From an uncultured bacterium (lineage in GTDB: Bacteria > Actinomycetota > Coriobacteriia > Coriobacteriales > Coriobacteriaceae), in the NCBI GenBank assembly GCA_905214465.1, contig CAJMMD010000001.1, positions 174,658 to 238,657 of the forward strand: DNA of 64,000 bases, written 5' to 3'. Positions 48,653-57,674 of the stretch are shown piece by piece. Below the pieces are notes generated by a model that was given only the letters and a program-made list of their open reading frames with translations, made no database searches and was not told the DNA's origin. Each line of letters opens with the position of its first letter. Position 1 is the first letter of the stretch. The translations under genes and the position numbers were made by a program.

Positions 48653-50817
48653 TACGACCCACCGCCCAGGGCACCCGCCAGTGTGGTGACATCGACGGTA
48701 AGTGGGATGGAACCGCCGCCGGGCAGCGGAATCTCCGCAAGCGTGAACGTCGTGCCGCTGATGGTGCGCTCGACTTGATATTCCAACGCTTCGCAAAGCG
48801 CCTTGGGGTCGGTCACGCCCAACGGAATACTTCGTAGCTCGTCCTGCGCATTAGAAAGAGCCGTGATGTCAGACCCCGGGCTCTTGATGACATTGGCGGT
48901 GTCGGTCAGCACCGGCTTTCGCAGGCGCAAGTCGCACGGCTCCAAGCCCAGCGCCGCCACGGACGCCGAAACGGTATCGCCAAGCCACGACGCAATGGAG
49001 CCCAACGCGCCGTTGCCCCCTCCTAGGCCCTTAATCATCTCGTCCATAAGTTCGTCGGCCGAACCTTGGATGTCTCCGTATCCCACAAGCAGCCGCCCCC
49101 AAACATCCATGACGCCATCGAGTACGCCGGCAACGCCACCCGAGCGTTCCTTCAATGTCGAGAAAAATCGCGAAAGCACGTTGTTTTGCGCCGTCGCCTC
49201 ATCGGGCGCCAGCACCGCGGCAGAGATGGCACCGCGACCGCCAAGCCTGACTGCCGTGTTAAACGAAGAGTTGAGCTCATCGGGGCTCGAGATGGCACCC
49301 GAAACCGCAAAGGCAACCACGCCGTTGCGACCGGGCGGAGCGATACGCGGACGCTCGCCCGAAAGCGCTTTAATGGCCTGGTCAAACGCATTGCTCACAC
49401 GGTCGGTCTCGTCTTCGGTCTGACGTTCGAGCTCGAGCTCTTTGTTGCGGCATTCGACGTAGCCTTCCAGGGCGTTTTTAAACTTGTCAAAGTGATACTC
49501 GAAGCCGTTTTCGATAGAGGTTGAAGGCGCCGCAACAGCACCAAGCGACGAAACGCCAAAATGGCATTTGCTGCATTTATCCTGTCCATCGTAATCGGCA
49601 ACCGAAGCAAATCCGCTCGGCGTCCCTTTCTTATAGTTAGGGCAGGTCGTCCCGTAATGCAGATACGCCTTGTCATCGTTCACGCTCGTCGGCCACACCG
49701 CATCGGTATAGAGCTCCGTCGCCCGAACCTCATCAGAGCTGCGCGGCAACAGTGGAATATAGGAGGAAACCCTGTCTCCGTTCTCGGTTATATATGCCCG
49801 ATCGACCTCCGCACTCGCATAGGTATAAAACGCCTTACGCGCCGCAGACTCTGCCCTCATCTCGACACTCGAGCCGTGGGGCTTCTCATTTGTCAGACGC
49901 CAATGGTAGTAGTCCTTCGCGCGATCAAGGGCAACTTGAGGCTCCCACGTAACGCTCGATGAGTAATGCGGATTTTGAACACCGGAGAGATCCGTTAGGC
50001 TTTTCGCGCGCTCCCACATACACGAACAGCTGCCGACCGAACCTTTATCCGATCCACCGCAATCCGCTAGCCAGGCACGCTCCTTTGCCTTCGCCGTCTC
50101 CTCCGATGCTTTTTGTAGCTCCTCGGCCGCGCGCTCCAGATCTTCCGACGCATCTTTAATGGCATCGGTCGAGATCTCGGAACCCTCGAGCGCAATAAAA
50201 TCAGACTCGGATGTCCTGGGCACGGCAAGCGCCGTACCGGTATAGGTCACACTATCGGTATCCTGCGCCGACACCGCCTGCGTGGCACGCGCGGCGATCA
50301 GATACGGCAGAGCCGTCTCGATTTTCTGTAAGCCTTCCGATGCGCTTTTGGCAAACTTGTTGCGCGTTTTAATGATCTCAATCCCGGTGTCGACCATATT
50401 ACCGGCAACTGGTTCGGCACCCGGGATGAGGATGGCGACCAGGCCCGTCCCGATCGTGGCAAACCCCGCCAGTCCCAGACTCAAGATGCTCGCATCAACC
50501 ACCGTGGCAGCCGTGTGATAGGACGACACTACGTTGGCACCCGCCAGCGCGCCGCTATCGGCCGCCACCTGGGTATCCCCGGCACGCGACATGCTCCATA
50601 TCGCCGCCGTCGACGAAAACAGCAGCGTGAGCACCACCAAGATGACCACCGCAGAGGAGAGCGTGGTGTAGGCACCGTCTTCGATAAACAGGTCGATACC
50701 GGCTCGACCCATAAAGCCGCCTCGTTTGCGGAGAGCGCCTGGTCGACGGCGGGCCGCAAACCCTTGCGTCACCCGCAACAGGCAGCGCCTAATCCCATGC
50801 AGCAATCCACGAATCAT
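48652..50817 (-). CDS. Large TadG-like pilus locus protein
   Basis: The 721-residue protein has one membrane helix (TTLSSAVVILVVLTLLFSST) after a basic tail, then a long external region. Similarity to TadG is at the N-terminal Tad-type segment (SRAGDTQVAADSGALAGAN). Two Cys clusters occur: WLADCGG and SCSCMW (about residue 280), and TTCPNYKK, CSKCHFG (about 420-450). A coiled-coil segment of Glu/Lys repeats lies near residues 240-275. The ATG at 50817 has GGAGGGAG upstream. An alternative ATG at 50712 has GAGGCGGC upstream. Confidence 0.75.
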   Translation of the reverse strand: MIRGLLHGIRRCLLRVTQGFAARRRPGALRKRGGFMGRAGIDLFIEDGAYTTLSSAVVILVVLTLLFSSTAAIWSMSRAGDTQVAADSGALAGANVVSSYHTAATVVDASILSLGLAGFATIGTGLVAILIPGAEPVAGNMVDTGIEIIKTRNKFAKSASEGLQKIETALPYLIAARATQAVSAQDTDSVTYTGTALAVPRTSESDFIALEGSEISTDAIKDASEDLERAAEELQKASEETAKAKERAWLADCGGSDKGSVGSCSCMWERAKSLTDLSGVQNPHYSSSVTWEPQVALDRAKDYYHWRLTNEKPHGSSVEMRAESAARKAFYTYASAEVDRAYITENGDRVSSYIPLLPRSSDEVRATELYTDAVWPTSVNDDKAYLHYGTTCPNYKKGTPSGFASVADYDGQDKCSKCHFGVSSLGAVAAPSTSIENGFEYHFDKFKNALEGYVECRNKELELERQTEDETDRVSNAFDQAIKALSGERPRIAPPGRNGVVAFAVSGAISSPDELNSSFNTAVRLGGRGAISAAVLAPDEATAQNNVLSRFFSTLKERSGGVAGVLDGVMDVWGRLLVGYGDIQGSADELMDEMIKGLGGGNGALGSIASWLGDTVSASVAALGLEPCDLRLRKPVLTDTANVIKSPGSDITALSNAQDELRSIPLGVTDPKALCEALEYQVERTISGTTFTLAEIPLPGGGSIPLTVDVTTLAGALGGGS

Positions 50818-51265
50818 AATCTCCCTCCAGCCATTCGGGACGCGATTGATACGAGACATCGACTTTGAGCTCAACGTAGCCGCCCTCGGCGGTACCACCC
50901 ATAGCCTGCGCAAACGCACCGATCACAGGCAACGGCTTGACCTCGCCGGAAACGGACACGGACGAGACGCCACCCGCACCGGCCCGGCCAAGCTCGATAT
51001 CCCACGACAACGGCCCGCCGGCATGAAAGATCGAAACGTTAGGCACTGCGGCAAGCCGGCGGCGGGTGAACTCCTTAAGATCATCGCCCTCCGCCGTCGT
51101 CGTGGTCATGAGCCGCGCGGTCTCGGTGGCGGCAGACTCCATGACCGCGCGCGTATAGAGCAGGCACACCGGTTGCAGCGCGAGAAGGATGAGTGTCAGA
51201 AACGTCGGCAGCAAAAAAGCGGCCTCGACCGTAGACTGCGCCCGGTCCTCGCGCGCGGCATCAAT
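50789..51265 (-). CDS. TadE-like pilus protein
   Basis: The 158-residue product has DRAQSTVEAAFLLPTFLTL, a prepilin-like N-terminus with the Glu at +5 and Ala at -1, then a membrane helix and an external domain of about 110 residues. No ATG, GTG or TTG is in frame near the expected start. ATT at 51265, overlapping the upstream TGA by 1 nt, would give a length like its siblings. An in-frame ATG at 51325 overlaps the upstream gene by 65 nt. The start is uncertain. Confidence 0.65.
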   Translation of the reverse strand: MDAAREDRAQSTVEAAFLLPTFLTLILLALQPVCLLYTRAVMESAATETARLMTTTTAEGDDLKEFTRRRLAAVPNVSIFHAGGPLSWDIELGRAGAGGVSSVSVSGEVKPLPVIGAFAQAMGGTAEGGYVELKVDVSYQSRPEWLEGDYDSWIAAWD

Positions 51266-51479
51266 ACAACGCGATGTCCTTAGCGGCCGCAGCGGCGTCG
51301 ATAACCGACGTCGAGGCAACGCCATGGGATGCCGCCCGCTCAACCAGCGCCACCAAGCGCCCATCGGTGCCGGCACGCCAAAGTCCCGCGATCGCCAGCA
51401 CGATCGATAACAGCGCCACCGTGACGATGGCGTATTCGACCGTCGCCTGGGCAGATTCCTCACGCAGGACATCATGCAT
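51261..51479 (-). CDS. Small Flp/TadE-like pilin protein
   Basis: The 72-residue product begins MHDVLREESAQATVEYAIVT. AQATVEYAI is the Flp-type cleavage region with Ala at -1. A hydrophobic helix (VALLSIVLAIAGLW) follows, then a short polar tail. The ATG at 51479 has GGAGGGATC about 8 nt upstream. It is probably a minor pilin. It follows the membrane protein at 51481 with its start just past that stop. Confidence 0.75.
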   Translation of the reverse strand: MHDVLREESAQATVEYAIVTVALLSIVLAIAGLWRAGTDGRLVALVERAASHGVASTSVIDAAAAAKDIALY

Positions 51480-51480
51480 T

Positions 51481-52044
51481 TCACGATCCCTCCTTTGGGT
51501 CCGTTGCCTGCGGGCTCAGGCGCACGGCGCGCAGACGACACGAAGCATCGCCAGCATCCGCGGCAATTGTCACCATATCGACCCAGCCGCGTCCGTCGCG
51601 CACGATGGCGCCCCACACGTTTCCCTTGATGTCGAGATAGCCGCTCAGAGCAAGTTGCGCCGTGGGTACCTCGCGATAGGCACGCAGCATATCCGCCGCC
51701 GCTTCGGTCATCGGTCGGTCCTCGGACCATGCAAGCCGGACCGCAATCGCGTTGCCCTCAGGCGAATCCGTCGCAGTGCCAGACCGCTTGTCGAGCGTCC
51801 GCAGAAAGGTTTGCGCCGTGACAGCGACATCCGAATCGTCCGCATCTCGCATCTCATCTTTTTGAGACGCCACCGCCGAATCTGAGCCCAAATCGGAGGC
51901 GGTCCCAGGACGCTGCTGCCGCGCGGCGTTAAGCCCCCAAAGCACCGCCGCTATCGCCACGGTCAGGCAAGCAAACACCAGCAGCACCCCGATGGGGCGC
52001 TCGCCCTCTACAGGCTGTTGATGCCCTCGCTGATAGCGTTCCAT
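51481..52044 (-). CDS. Membrane-anchored protein of the Tad locus, unknown function
   Basis: The 187-residue protein has one N-terminal helix (PIGVLLVFACLTVAIAAVLW) and an external domain beginning in a polar low-complexity stretch rich in Asp, Ser and Ala. The family is not recognised. The ATG at 52044 overlaps the flp pilin gene by 37 nt; a GTG at the helix (LLVF) is possible but has a weak ribosome binding site. Its place between the pilin and the minor pilins suggests an assembly or maturation role. Confidence 0.6.
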   Translation of the reverse strand: MERYQRGHQQPVEGERPIGVLLVFACLTVAIAAVLWGLNAARQQRPGTASDLGSDSAVASQKDEMRDADDSDVAVTAQTFLRTLDKRSGTATDSPEGNAIAVRLAWSEDRPMTEAAADMLRAYREVPTAQLALSGYLDIKGNVWGAIVRDGRGWVDMVTIAADAGDASCRLRAVRLSPQATDPKEGS

Positions 52045-52241
52045 AGATCTTGGACCTTGCCCTTAAATGCGACGATGGCGATAATCGCGATCACCACGAG
52101 CACGCCGACCAAGATGGCATACTCGGTGGTACCCTGTGCACTCTCCTCCTGCAATAGTTCCTTGGCGCGCTGACGAACATGTGCCGCCCGGCAAAACGCC
52201 CAGCCCTGGACCTTGCCAGCAGCGTCAGTCATCGTGTTCAT
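52008..52241 (-). CDS. Flp pilin (major type IVb pilin)
   Basis: The 77-residue prepilin has a 30-residue leader and then EESAQGTTEYAILVGVLVVI. Cleavage should fall before QGTTE, placing Ala at -1 and Glu at +5. The mature protein is about 42 residues with one helix (ILVGVLVVIAIIAIVAF) and a short C-terminal tail. It is the shortest and most Flp-like of the pilin-type genes and so probably the major subunit. Confidence 0.85.
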   Translation of the reverse strand: MNTMTDAAGKVQGWAFCRAAHVRQRAKELLQEESAQGTTEYAILVGVLVVIAIIAIVAFKGKVQDLWNAISEGINSL

Positions 52242-52251
52242 GTATTCCTCC

Positions 52252-52893
52252 CTACATCATCCCGCCTGCTCCCAGCAGCGGGCCCAATATGGACAGAAGC
52301 AACGCCGGCAAGATGAGCGTGCCGGTGGGAATCAACAGCTTGACGGGCGCACGCTCGATCTCGCGCTCGACCGCGGCGCGATGAGCCGCACGGATCTCGC
52401 GACTTTGAGCGGCCAGCGTCTCGGCAAGTGGGGCACCCAGGGCGAGCGCCTGCCCCACCGTGATGGCAAAGGTCTCGAGCGCTCGCACGTCCAGGTCGCG
52501 CGCGGCGGCCAACAACTCGTCCTCACGCGTGCCCACGCCCACCTGCCACGCCATGCAGGCGCGCTCAAAGCGAAGAGCCAGCACTGACCGGCGGTTGGCG
52601 CAGAAAATCTCAAGCGCCGCATCAAACGAAAGACCGGCCGAAAGACCCAAGCGCACAACATCGATCATCTCGGACACTTCGCCGAGCGACACTCGCGCCG
52701 GGCCGCCCGCTCCAACCGCGCCCTTCACTCGCGCGGTCAGAGCATCGACCACCGAGCGACCCGCGGCAGCGACCAGCACCGCCTCGCGCTTGCAGGCCCC
52801 TGCGATCTTGCGTGCATCCGCCCGATCCAAACCCGTCGCGACAAATACACTCAGGGCGCACAGGCAAGCCGCAGCTGCAACCGGGGCGCTCAT
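52252..52893 (-). CDS. tadC: TadC-like pilus platform protein
   Basis: The 213-residue inner-membrane protein of the GspF/TadC family has about four helices. The conserved GEVSEMIDVVRLGLSAGLSFDAALEIF starts the soluble region (read in parts: SEMIDVVRLGL and FDAALEIF). The C-terminus ends in TLILPALLLSILGPLLGAGG. The ATG at 52893 overlaps the tadB stop as ATGA. It forms the assembly platform with TadB. Confidence 0.85.
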   Translation of the reverse strand: MSAPVAAAACLCALSVFVATGLDRADARKIAGACKREAVLVAAAGRSVVDALTARVKGAVGAGGPARVSLGEVSEMIDVVRLGLSAGLSFDAALEIFCANRRSVLALRFERACMAWQVGVGTREDELLAAARDLDVRALETFAITVGQALALGAPLAETLAAQSREIRAAHRAAVEREIERAPVKLLIPTGTLILPALLLSILGPLLGAGGMM

Positions 52894-53816
52894 AGCTCCA
52901 CCCGCATAATGCGCCGGATAACCACCAGGGCAACGGCGTTGAGGGCAAGACCCAGCACCACAGCGCCGGCACCCGCCGGCGTTGCAAGGCCGCGGCGAAA
53001 GTCGGCCGAAAGCAGCGCCAGCACCGCGCACATGCCCGCCGGCATCGCCGCGACCATATGCGCAGACATGCGAGCCTGCGACGTCTTAACATCCAGGCGG
53101 CGCTTGAGCTCAATGCGCTCCCCCACCATGCTCGACGCCTCGGACAGTAAGTCGGCAAGCGGAGCGCCGGTGCGCTGAGACACCTTAAGCGCCAAGGTCA
53201 CAAGCGAAAGACCGGGGGCGTCGATACGCACGAGCAAGTCATCGAGCGCGTCGGTCGCCGAGATGCCGCAATCGATCGCCGCCGCCACCCGCAAAAACTC
53301 GTTATGCACTGGCTCTTGCGCATGAGCGCCCACAAAGCGCATGCCCTGGGCCAGCGAATGTCCCGAGGCAAGCGACATGGAAAGTGCGGTAAACGCCTCG
53401 GGCATTGCCTCTTCTGCATCGTGTTGCTCGCGCCGGCTCTCAAAGCCATCCCGAGCGGCACCAACGGCAAACGGAGCAACAAGTCCCAAGGCAAATCCGA
53501 GGGGCGATAACGACACCATCGTTAGTAAAACGCAGCAGACACCGCTCGATAGCAGCAGAAACGCCAAACATCCCGAAGCATCCTCGATCACGAGGCCAAG
53601 GCGATGCGCCGGAGCCAGCGATGCCCACGAACGGGCGATCTTTTTCAGCAGATCGTTTTTCACCAGCTCACGCGGCAGCTTCTCTGCCACCGTCTCGAGC
53701 GCCTGACGTGCCAGCTCCGCCGGCGGTACCTGCGGCACACGAGGTTCCGCCCCGCACGCCGTCGCGACAGAAAGCCCTGCCAAGCCCCCTACGACGAGGG
53801 GCACAGTGATCTCCAT
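52890..53816 (-). CDS. tadB: TadB-like pilus platform protein
   Basis: The 308-residue platform protein has a helix near the N-terminus, two central helices, and the T2SF domain signature at about residues 135-200 (PEAFTALSMSLASGHSLAQG). C-terminal helices follow from about 245 (ARMSAHMVAAMPAGMCAVLA). It overlaps the tadA gene by 28 nt and tadC by 4 nt. Located at the cytoplasmic membrane as the machinery base. Confidence 0.87.
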   Translation of the reverse strand: MEITVPLVVGGLAGLSVATACGAEPRVPQVPPAELARQALETVAEKLPRELVKNDLLKKIARSWASLAPAHRLGLVIEDASGCLAFLLLSSGVCCVLLTMVSLSPLGFALGLVAPFAVGAARDGFESRREQHDAEEAMPEAFTALSMSLASGHSLAQGMRFVGAHAQEPVHNEFLRVAAAIDCGISATDALDDLLVRIDAPGLSLVTLALKVSQRTGAPLADLLSEASSMVGERIELKRRLDVKTSQARMSAHMVAAMPAGMCAVLALLSADFRRGLATPAGAGAVVLGLALNAVALVVIRRIMRVEL

Positions 53817-55117
53817 TCGTCCACCTCCTCTTGTGTGAGCGTCCCCGACCGCAGGCCTTCTGCGATAAACGGCGGCTCGCGGTCAAGCGTCCAGGTGCGC
53901 TCGGCGGCATCGAACGTCACATAGCGCTCGAGCTCTACGCCGCCCGATGCGGCGCGTCGCACCCCCGAATACGAGGAGACGAAGCGCCTGCCATCGGCGT
54001 GGCGCTCGGACATCACGATACCGTCGAGTGCCATGGCAATCTGCTCCTCGATGAGCTCGCTCGGCAGATCGATGCCATAACGTGCAAGCAACGTCAGACG
54101 CACCACGGTCTCCTGTTCTGAACCCGCATGAAGCGTGGTGAGCGACCCGTCGTGGCCCGTGTTCATGGCCTGCAACATGTCGCAGCACTCGGCACCGCGC
54201 ACCTCGCCCACCACGATGCGGTCGGGGCGCATGCGCAGGGCATTAGTCACCAGGTCGCGGATCGTCACCGCGCCCTCGCCCTCAATTGAAGCCTCGCGCG
54301 CCTCTAGGCGCACCACGTGCGGATGATGCGCAAACTTGAGCTCGGCAGAGTCCTCGATCGTCACGATGCGCTCGCCGGTGGAAATCTCACATGACAACGC
54401 GTTGAGCAGGGTGGTCTTACCAGATCCCGTGCCTCCCGCAACCGCCAGGTCCTGTCGCAGCGACACCGCACACGACAGCAGCTGCGCATACCAAAGCGGC
54501 AGCGATCCCAACCCCACGAGCTCGTCCAGCGAGCAGATACGGTCCGAGAACTTTCGGATGGTGAGAATCGGTCCGTCAATCGCCACAGGCGGAATCACCG
54601 CGTTGACGCGATAGCCCGTTTTGAGGCGGGCGTTGACGATGGGGCTGCGCTCGTCGATACGGCGGCCAAGTGGCGAGATAATGCGGTCGATAAGCACACG
54701 GATCTGCTCATCATCCTCAAACGCATGCTCGATGGGGTACAAGACGCCGCCGCGTTCAAAGAAAGCCGAGCGGCAGCCGTTGATCATGATCTCGGTAACG
54801 GTGTCGTCCTCGATGAGCGGCTGCAACGGCCCCAAGCCCACCACGTCATCCAAAATCTCGTCGATGATGGTCTCGCGCTCGGGCGTCGCGAGATCGGTCG
54901 GCTCCTCAACATTGAGCGCCGCCTCCACCGCAGGACGCAATTCCGAGCGGGCAAGTGCCGGGTCGATATAGGCGCTGATACGCGCCACTTCGTCGTAACC
55001 CATGCGGTCCATCACGGCGCGCTTGGTGCGTCGTTTCACGGCGCGGCGACGCCCCACATCTACAGGCGCTGCCGCCGCCGCAGCGCCGGCAGCCTTAATC
55101 CTCGTTTGCAGGCTCAT
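53789..55117 (-). CDS. tadA: TadA/CpaF-type pilus assembly ATPase
   Basis: The 442-residue secretion ATPase powers pilus extension. After a low-complexity Ala-rich start it has IIDEILDDVVGLGPLQPLI, TEIMINGCRSAFFERGG and LTIRKFSDR. Walker A is AGGTGSGKTTLLNAL, the Asp box IVTIEDSAELKF, Walker B IVVGEVRGAECCDML, and the His box GHDGSLTTLHAGS. It is preceded by the CpaE-like gene and followed by tadB, as in CpaF-type loci. Confidence 0.93.
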   Translation of the reverse strand: MSLQTRIKAAGAAAAAAPVDVGRRRAVKRRTKRAVMDRMGYDEVARISAYIDPALARSELRPAVEAALNVEEPTDLATPERETIIDEILDDVVGLGPLQPLIEDDTVTEIMINGCRSAFFERGGVLYPIEHAFEDDEQIRVLIDRIISPLGRRIDERSPIVNARLKTGYRVNAVIPPVAIDGPILTIRKFSDRICSLDELVGLGSLPLWYAQLLSCAVSLRQDLAVAGGTGSGKTTLLNALSCEISTGERIVTIEDSAELKFAHHPHVVRLEAREASIEGEGAVTIRDLVTNALRMRPDRIVVGEVRGAECCDMLQAMNTGHDGSLTTLHAGSEQETVVRLTLLARYGIDLPSELIEEQIAMALDGIVMSERHADGRRFVSSYSGVRRAASGGVELERYVTFDAAERTWTLDREPPFIAEGLRSGTLTQEEVDEWRSLCPSS

Positions 55118-56763
55118 CGCTGATCACCCTCGCGCGACCAGGGAAGGCGGATACGTGGGCGTTCGGTGCGCGTTGCACGGTCGGCGACCATATCGCTCCA
55201 AGGGCCGACGGCGCACCCCAGTTCCACGAGCATCTCGCGCGTGGCCTCGCGCACGCTAGTCGCAAAAGCGCTGGTCTGCCCCACTGCCTCGTCAGCGCGC
55301 CCAAACGCCATGAGCGCGGCGAGATCCTGCCCGCCATCGGCGATACGAATCTTGGAGCTTAACGCACAGGCAATCTCAAAGCGCATGGCGACGTCCTCGT
55401 CTGCCCCGCGCGCACCGAACCGGTTGAACACGGCGCTCATGCGCGTGCGCGGCACACCTACTCGACCTGCCAGTTCAATGACGCGCGATGCCGATGCCGC
55501 GGACGACACCGCCGCATCGCCAACGACCAGGCAACGGTCGCTCGCCGCCACCGCAGCCGCCACGGCGTCGCCCCAAAAGACCGAGGTATCGATAAAGACC
55601 ACGTCGGATTCGCGACGCAGAACATCAAGCAGTAGCTCCACCGGACGTGCCATGAGCTCGGCTTGCTCGGGCGCCGCGACGGGACCCCAGAGCGTAACGC
55701 CCGGCGCCACGCGCATCGAAGCGGCTACGATATCCGGCTCGGTGAGCACGCCCGCCGCCGACGGCTCGATAAGTGCCGCCATATCGCGCGGAGCATCGAC
55801 GCCTAACAAGTCGTAAAGGTTTCCAAACATCAGGTCCAGGTCGAGCACGGCGGCACGCAAGCCCAACAGCGACGATGTGTGTGCCATGGTGGCAACGATC
55901 GTCGACTTGCCGCAACCGCCCGAACCCGAAATAGCGCAGATGACTGGAGCTCGATGCGGCGGAGCGGTAGCGTCTGCCGGCGGCATCGGAGGCGGCGGGG
56001 CGGGCGTCGGTGACAGCGTCCCCGTCTCCCCCGCCGCAACCACGTGCTGCGTCCAAGCCGGCATGGCTGCTTGTTCGGTCTGCGAGGCAGGCTCGTTCTG
56101 CGCAATCTGCTCATGCTGCATCAGCGACAACTCGCCGCACCCGGCAAGGCCCTCAACTTCGTCGAGTTCATCCGCCAGATTCACGCCGTGCACGTATCCC
56201 ATATCTACTGCCGGGGAGTCGCCAGCATGCTGCGCCGGCCCTCCAGCGTCATCGTATACAAGGGGGTTCCGGGGGCGCCGACCATGCTCGGCTTCCGCTT
56301 TTCCATAATCATCAACACGCGGGCCTCTTGTAGCGCGAGGCGCCCCGGGTTCCCTATCAACAAAAGCATCGGGCTCAATCGTCATGCGCCGATCGGAATC
56401 AACCGCTCCCTCGCCCGCGCGCCCGTTGCCGCATATACTGTGTGCAGCGATGACCTCGGTCGCCCCCGCGCGAAACAGCCCCTCGATATCCGACGGATCG
56501 AGCGCTTCTATCAACACGACCACGCGACTCACGCGGCCTTCGGCCGTCAGGCGCGCAACAGTCTTGCGCACATCTTCGGTATCAAACAGAGACGCCGCGA
56601 TGATGGCAGCCCCGCGGCGCGACGGAAACGCCCGCGCCATGGAAACCAGCCCGTCCAGGTCACCCACGCGAAGCACCTGTGCACCCGCATCACGGCCCTC
56701 GACTTCCCGCTGCAACAGCCCGTAATCGCCGCACGCGCAGCACGCAAGCCAGATCGCCTTCAT
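55114..56763 (-). CDS. CpaE/TadZ-like ATPase of the pilus locus
   Basis: The 549-residue protein has an N-terminal atypical receiver-like domain (about residues 1-110, DLDGLVSMARAFPS, VVVLIEALDPSDI). A disordered linker of about 150 residues ends in PAPPPPMPP. A C-terminal MinD/ParA-like ATPase follows. The Walker A is SGSGGCGKSTIV, lacking the first signature Lys of ParA. Walker B is VVFIDTSVF. CpaE/TadZ proteins localise the Tad machine. The ATG at 56763 overlaps the stop of the SAF gene as TGATG. Confidence 0.82.
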   Translation of the reverse strand: MKAIWLACCACGDYGLLQREVEGRDAGAQVLRVGDLDGLVSMARAFPSRRGAAIIAASLFDTEDVRKTVARLTAEGRVSRVVVLIEALDPSDIEGLFRAGATEVIAAHSICGNGRAGEGAVDSDRRMTIEPDAFVDREPGAPRATRGPRVDDYGKAEAEHGRRPRNPLVYDDAGGPAQHAGDSPAVDMGYVHGVNLADELDEVEGLAGCGELSLMQHEQIAQNEPASQTEQAAMPAWTQHVVAAGETGTLSPTPAPPPPMPPADATAPPHRAPVICAISGSGGCGKSTIVATMAHTSSLLGLRAAVLDLDLMFGNLYDLLGVDAPRDMAALIEPSAAGVLTEPDIVAASMRVAPGVTLWGPVAAPEQAELMARPVELLLDVLRRESDVVFIDTSVFWGDAVAAAVAASDRCLVVGDAAVSSAASASRVIELAGRVGVPRTRMSAVFNRFGARGADEDVAMRFEIACALSSKIRIADGGQDLAALMAFGRADEAVGQTSAFATSVREATREMLVELGCAVGPWSDMVADRATRTERPRIRLPWSREGDQR

Positions 56764-57422
56764 CACTCGTCGCCTCCGCTCTTTTTGCCGCGCGCCGTGG
56801 CGGGAATCGTCAAGCTGACCGTTCCCTTGCCCGAGGCTCCCAGCAGTTCCTTGACGTCTTCGGGGTCAGCCGCCAGCGTCACCCATTCGATCTTGCCCTC
56901 GCGCGTGGCACCGGAATCCTCACTGGTATCGATCACGTGCGCGCCGCACAGCCGATCGGTCACGCCGTCCTTTTGCACGTACACGTCCACGTAGCTGCCC
57001 ACGCCCGTGGCACCGCCGACCGAGTGCTCGGCATCGACCGCCACCGAAACGGCAACCTTGCCCTTAGGCACCTCGAGCTTGCGGCTCTCGGCCTTGGTGT
57101 AGACATTGCAGATCACGGCGTTTTTGGGAATACGCGAAGTCGTCACGTCGCCGCGCACCTGGCGCAGCTCGGTCGCCGCGTCACGCGGCAGCAGACTCGT
57201 CAGCCATTCCTGGGTTATGACATTGGTCTCATCGAGGGTCTCGCCCACATCGATATCGCGCGCCGCGACGCATACCTCGACGCGATCGCCACCGTACTTG
57301 GCCAAGGTCTCAGCCTGGACCTGTTCGGCTTGCGAGCGGATCGACGAGCCGTAAACCATGCAAAGCAGAGCAGCGAGCACGCCCGCGACCAGACTGATGG
57401 CGATGCGCTTGCTCTTGTTCAC
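56763..57422 (-). CDS. SAF-domain pilus protein (CpaB/RcpC-like)
   Basis: The 219-residue protein has an N-terminal helix (ISLVAGVLAALLCMVYGSS) and an external SAF domain (VEVCVAARDIDVGETLDETN). VPKGKVAVSVAVDAEHSVGG and SYVDVYVQKD show a second beta-clip-like part. CpaB-type proteins work with the pilus at the envelope. The GTG at 57422 has AGAGGAG 6 nt upstream. First gene of the Tad operon; no secretin gene is present, in keeping with one membrane. Confidence 0.8.
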   Translation of the reverse strand: MNKSKRIAISLVAGVLAALLCMVYGSSIRSQAEQVQAETLAKYGGDRVEVCVAARDIDVGETLDETNVITQEWLTSLLPRDAATELRQVRGDVTTSRIPKNAVICNVYTKAESRKLEVPKGKVAVSVAVDAEHSVGGATGVGSYVDVYVQKDGVTDRLCGAHVIDTSEDSGATREGKIEWVTLAADPEDVKELLGASGKGTVSLTIPATARGKKSGGDE

Positions 57423-57627
57423 GGCCGCTCCTCTCATGGCAGTGCCGGGCGAATGCCCGTACCACCATTGTCTGGGCGGCCAGAGTGCAAAGCGGCGCAA
57501 TCGCAATCTTGGTTTTCGATGTCAAACCAATCGCTGACCAAAAGCTGACCAGCCCGTCAAGCTCGTGGCAAGGTTTTGATCAGCACGTCAGCAAACTGCA
57601 TGTTTCGAGGCTTTTCCGCAGCAAAAA

Positions 57628-57657
57628 AGCCGTCTCCCGAACAGTTGGGAGACGGCT
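57628..57657 (-). terminator. Terminator after rsgA
   Basis: A 12-bp AGCCGTCTCCC/GGGAGACGGCT stem is followed by six T residues on the minus strand, 17 nt after the rsgA stop. Confidence 0.85.
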
Positions 57658-57674
57658 GTCATAGGAAAAATCAA

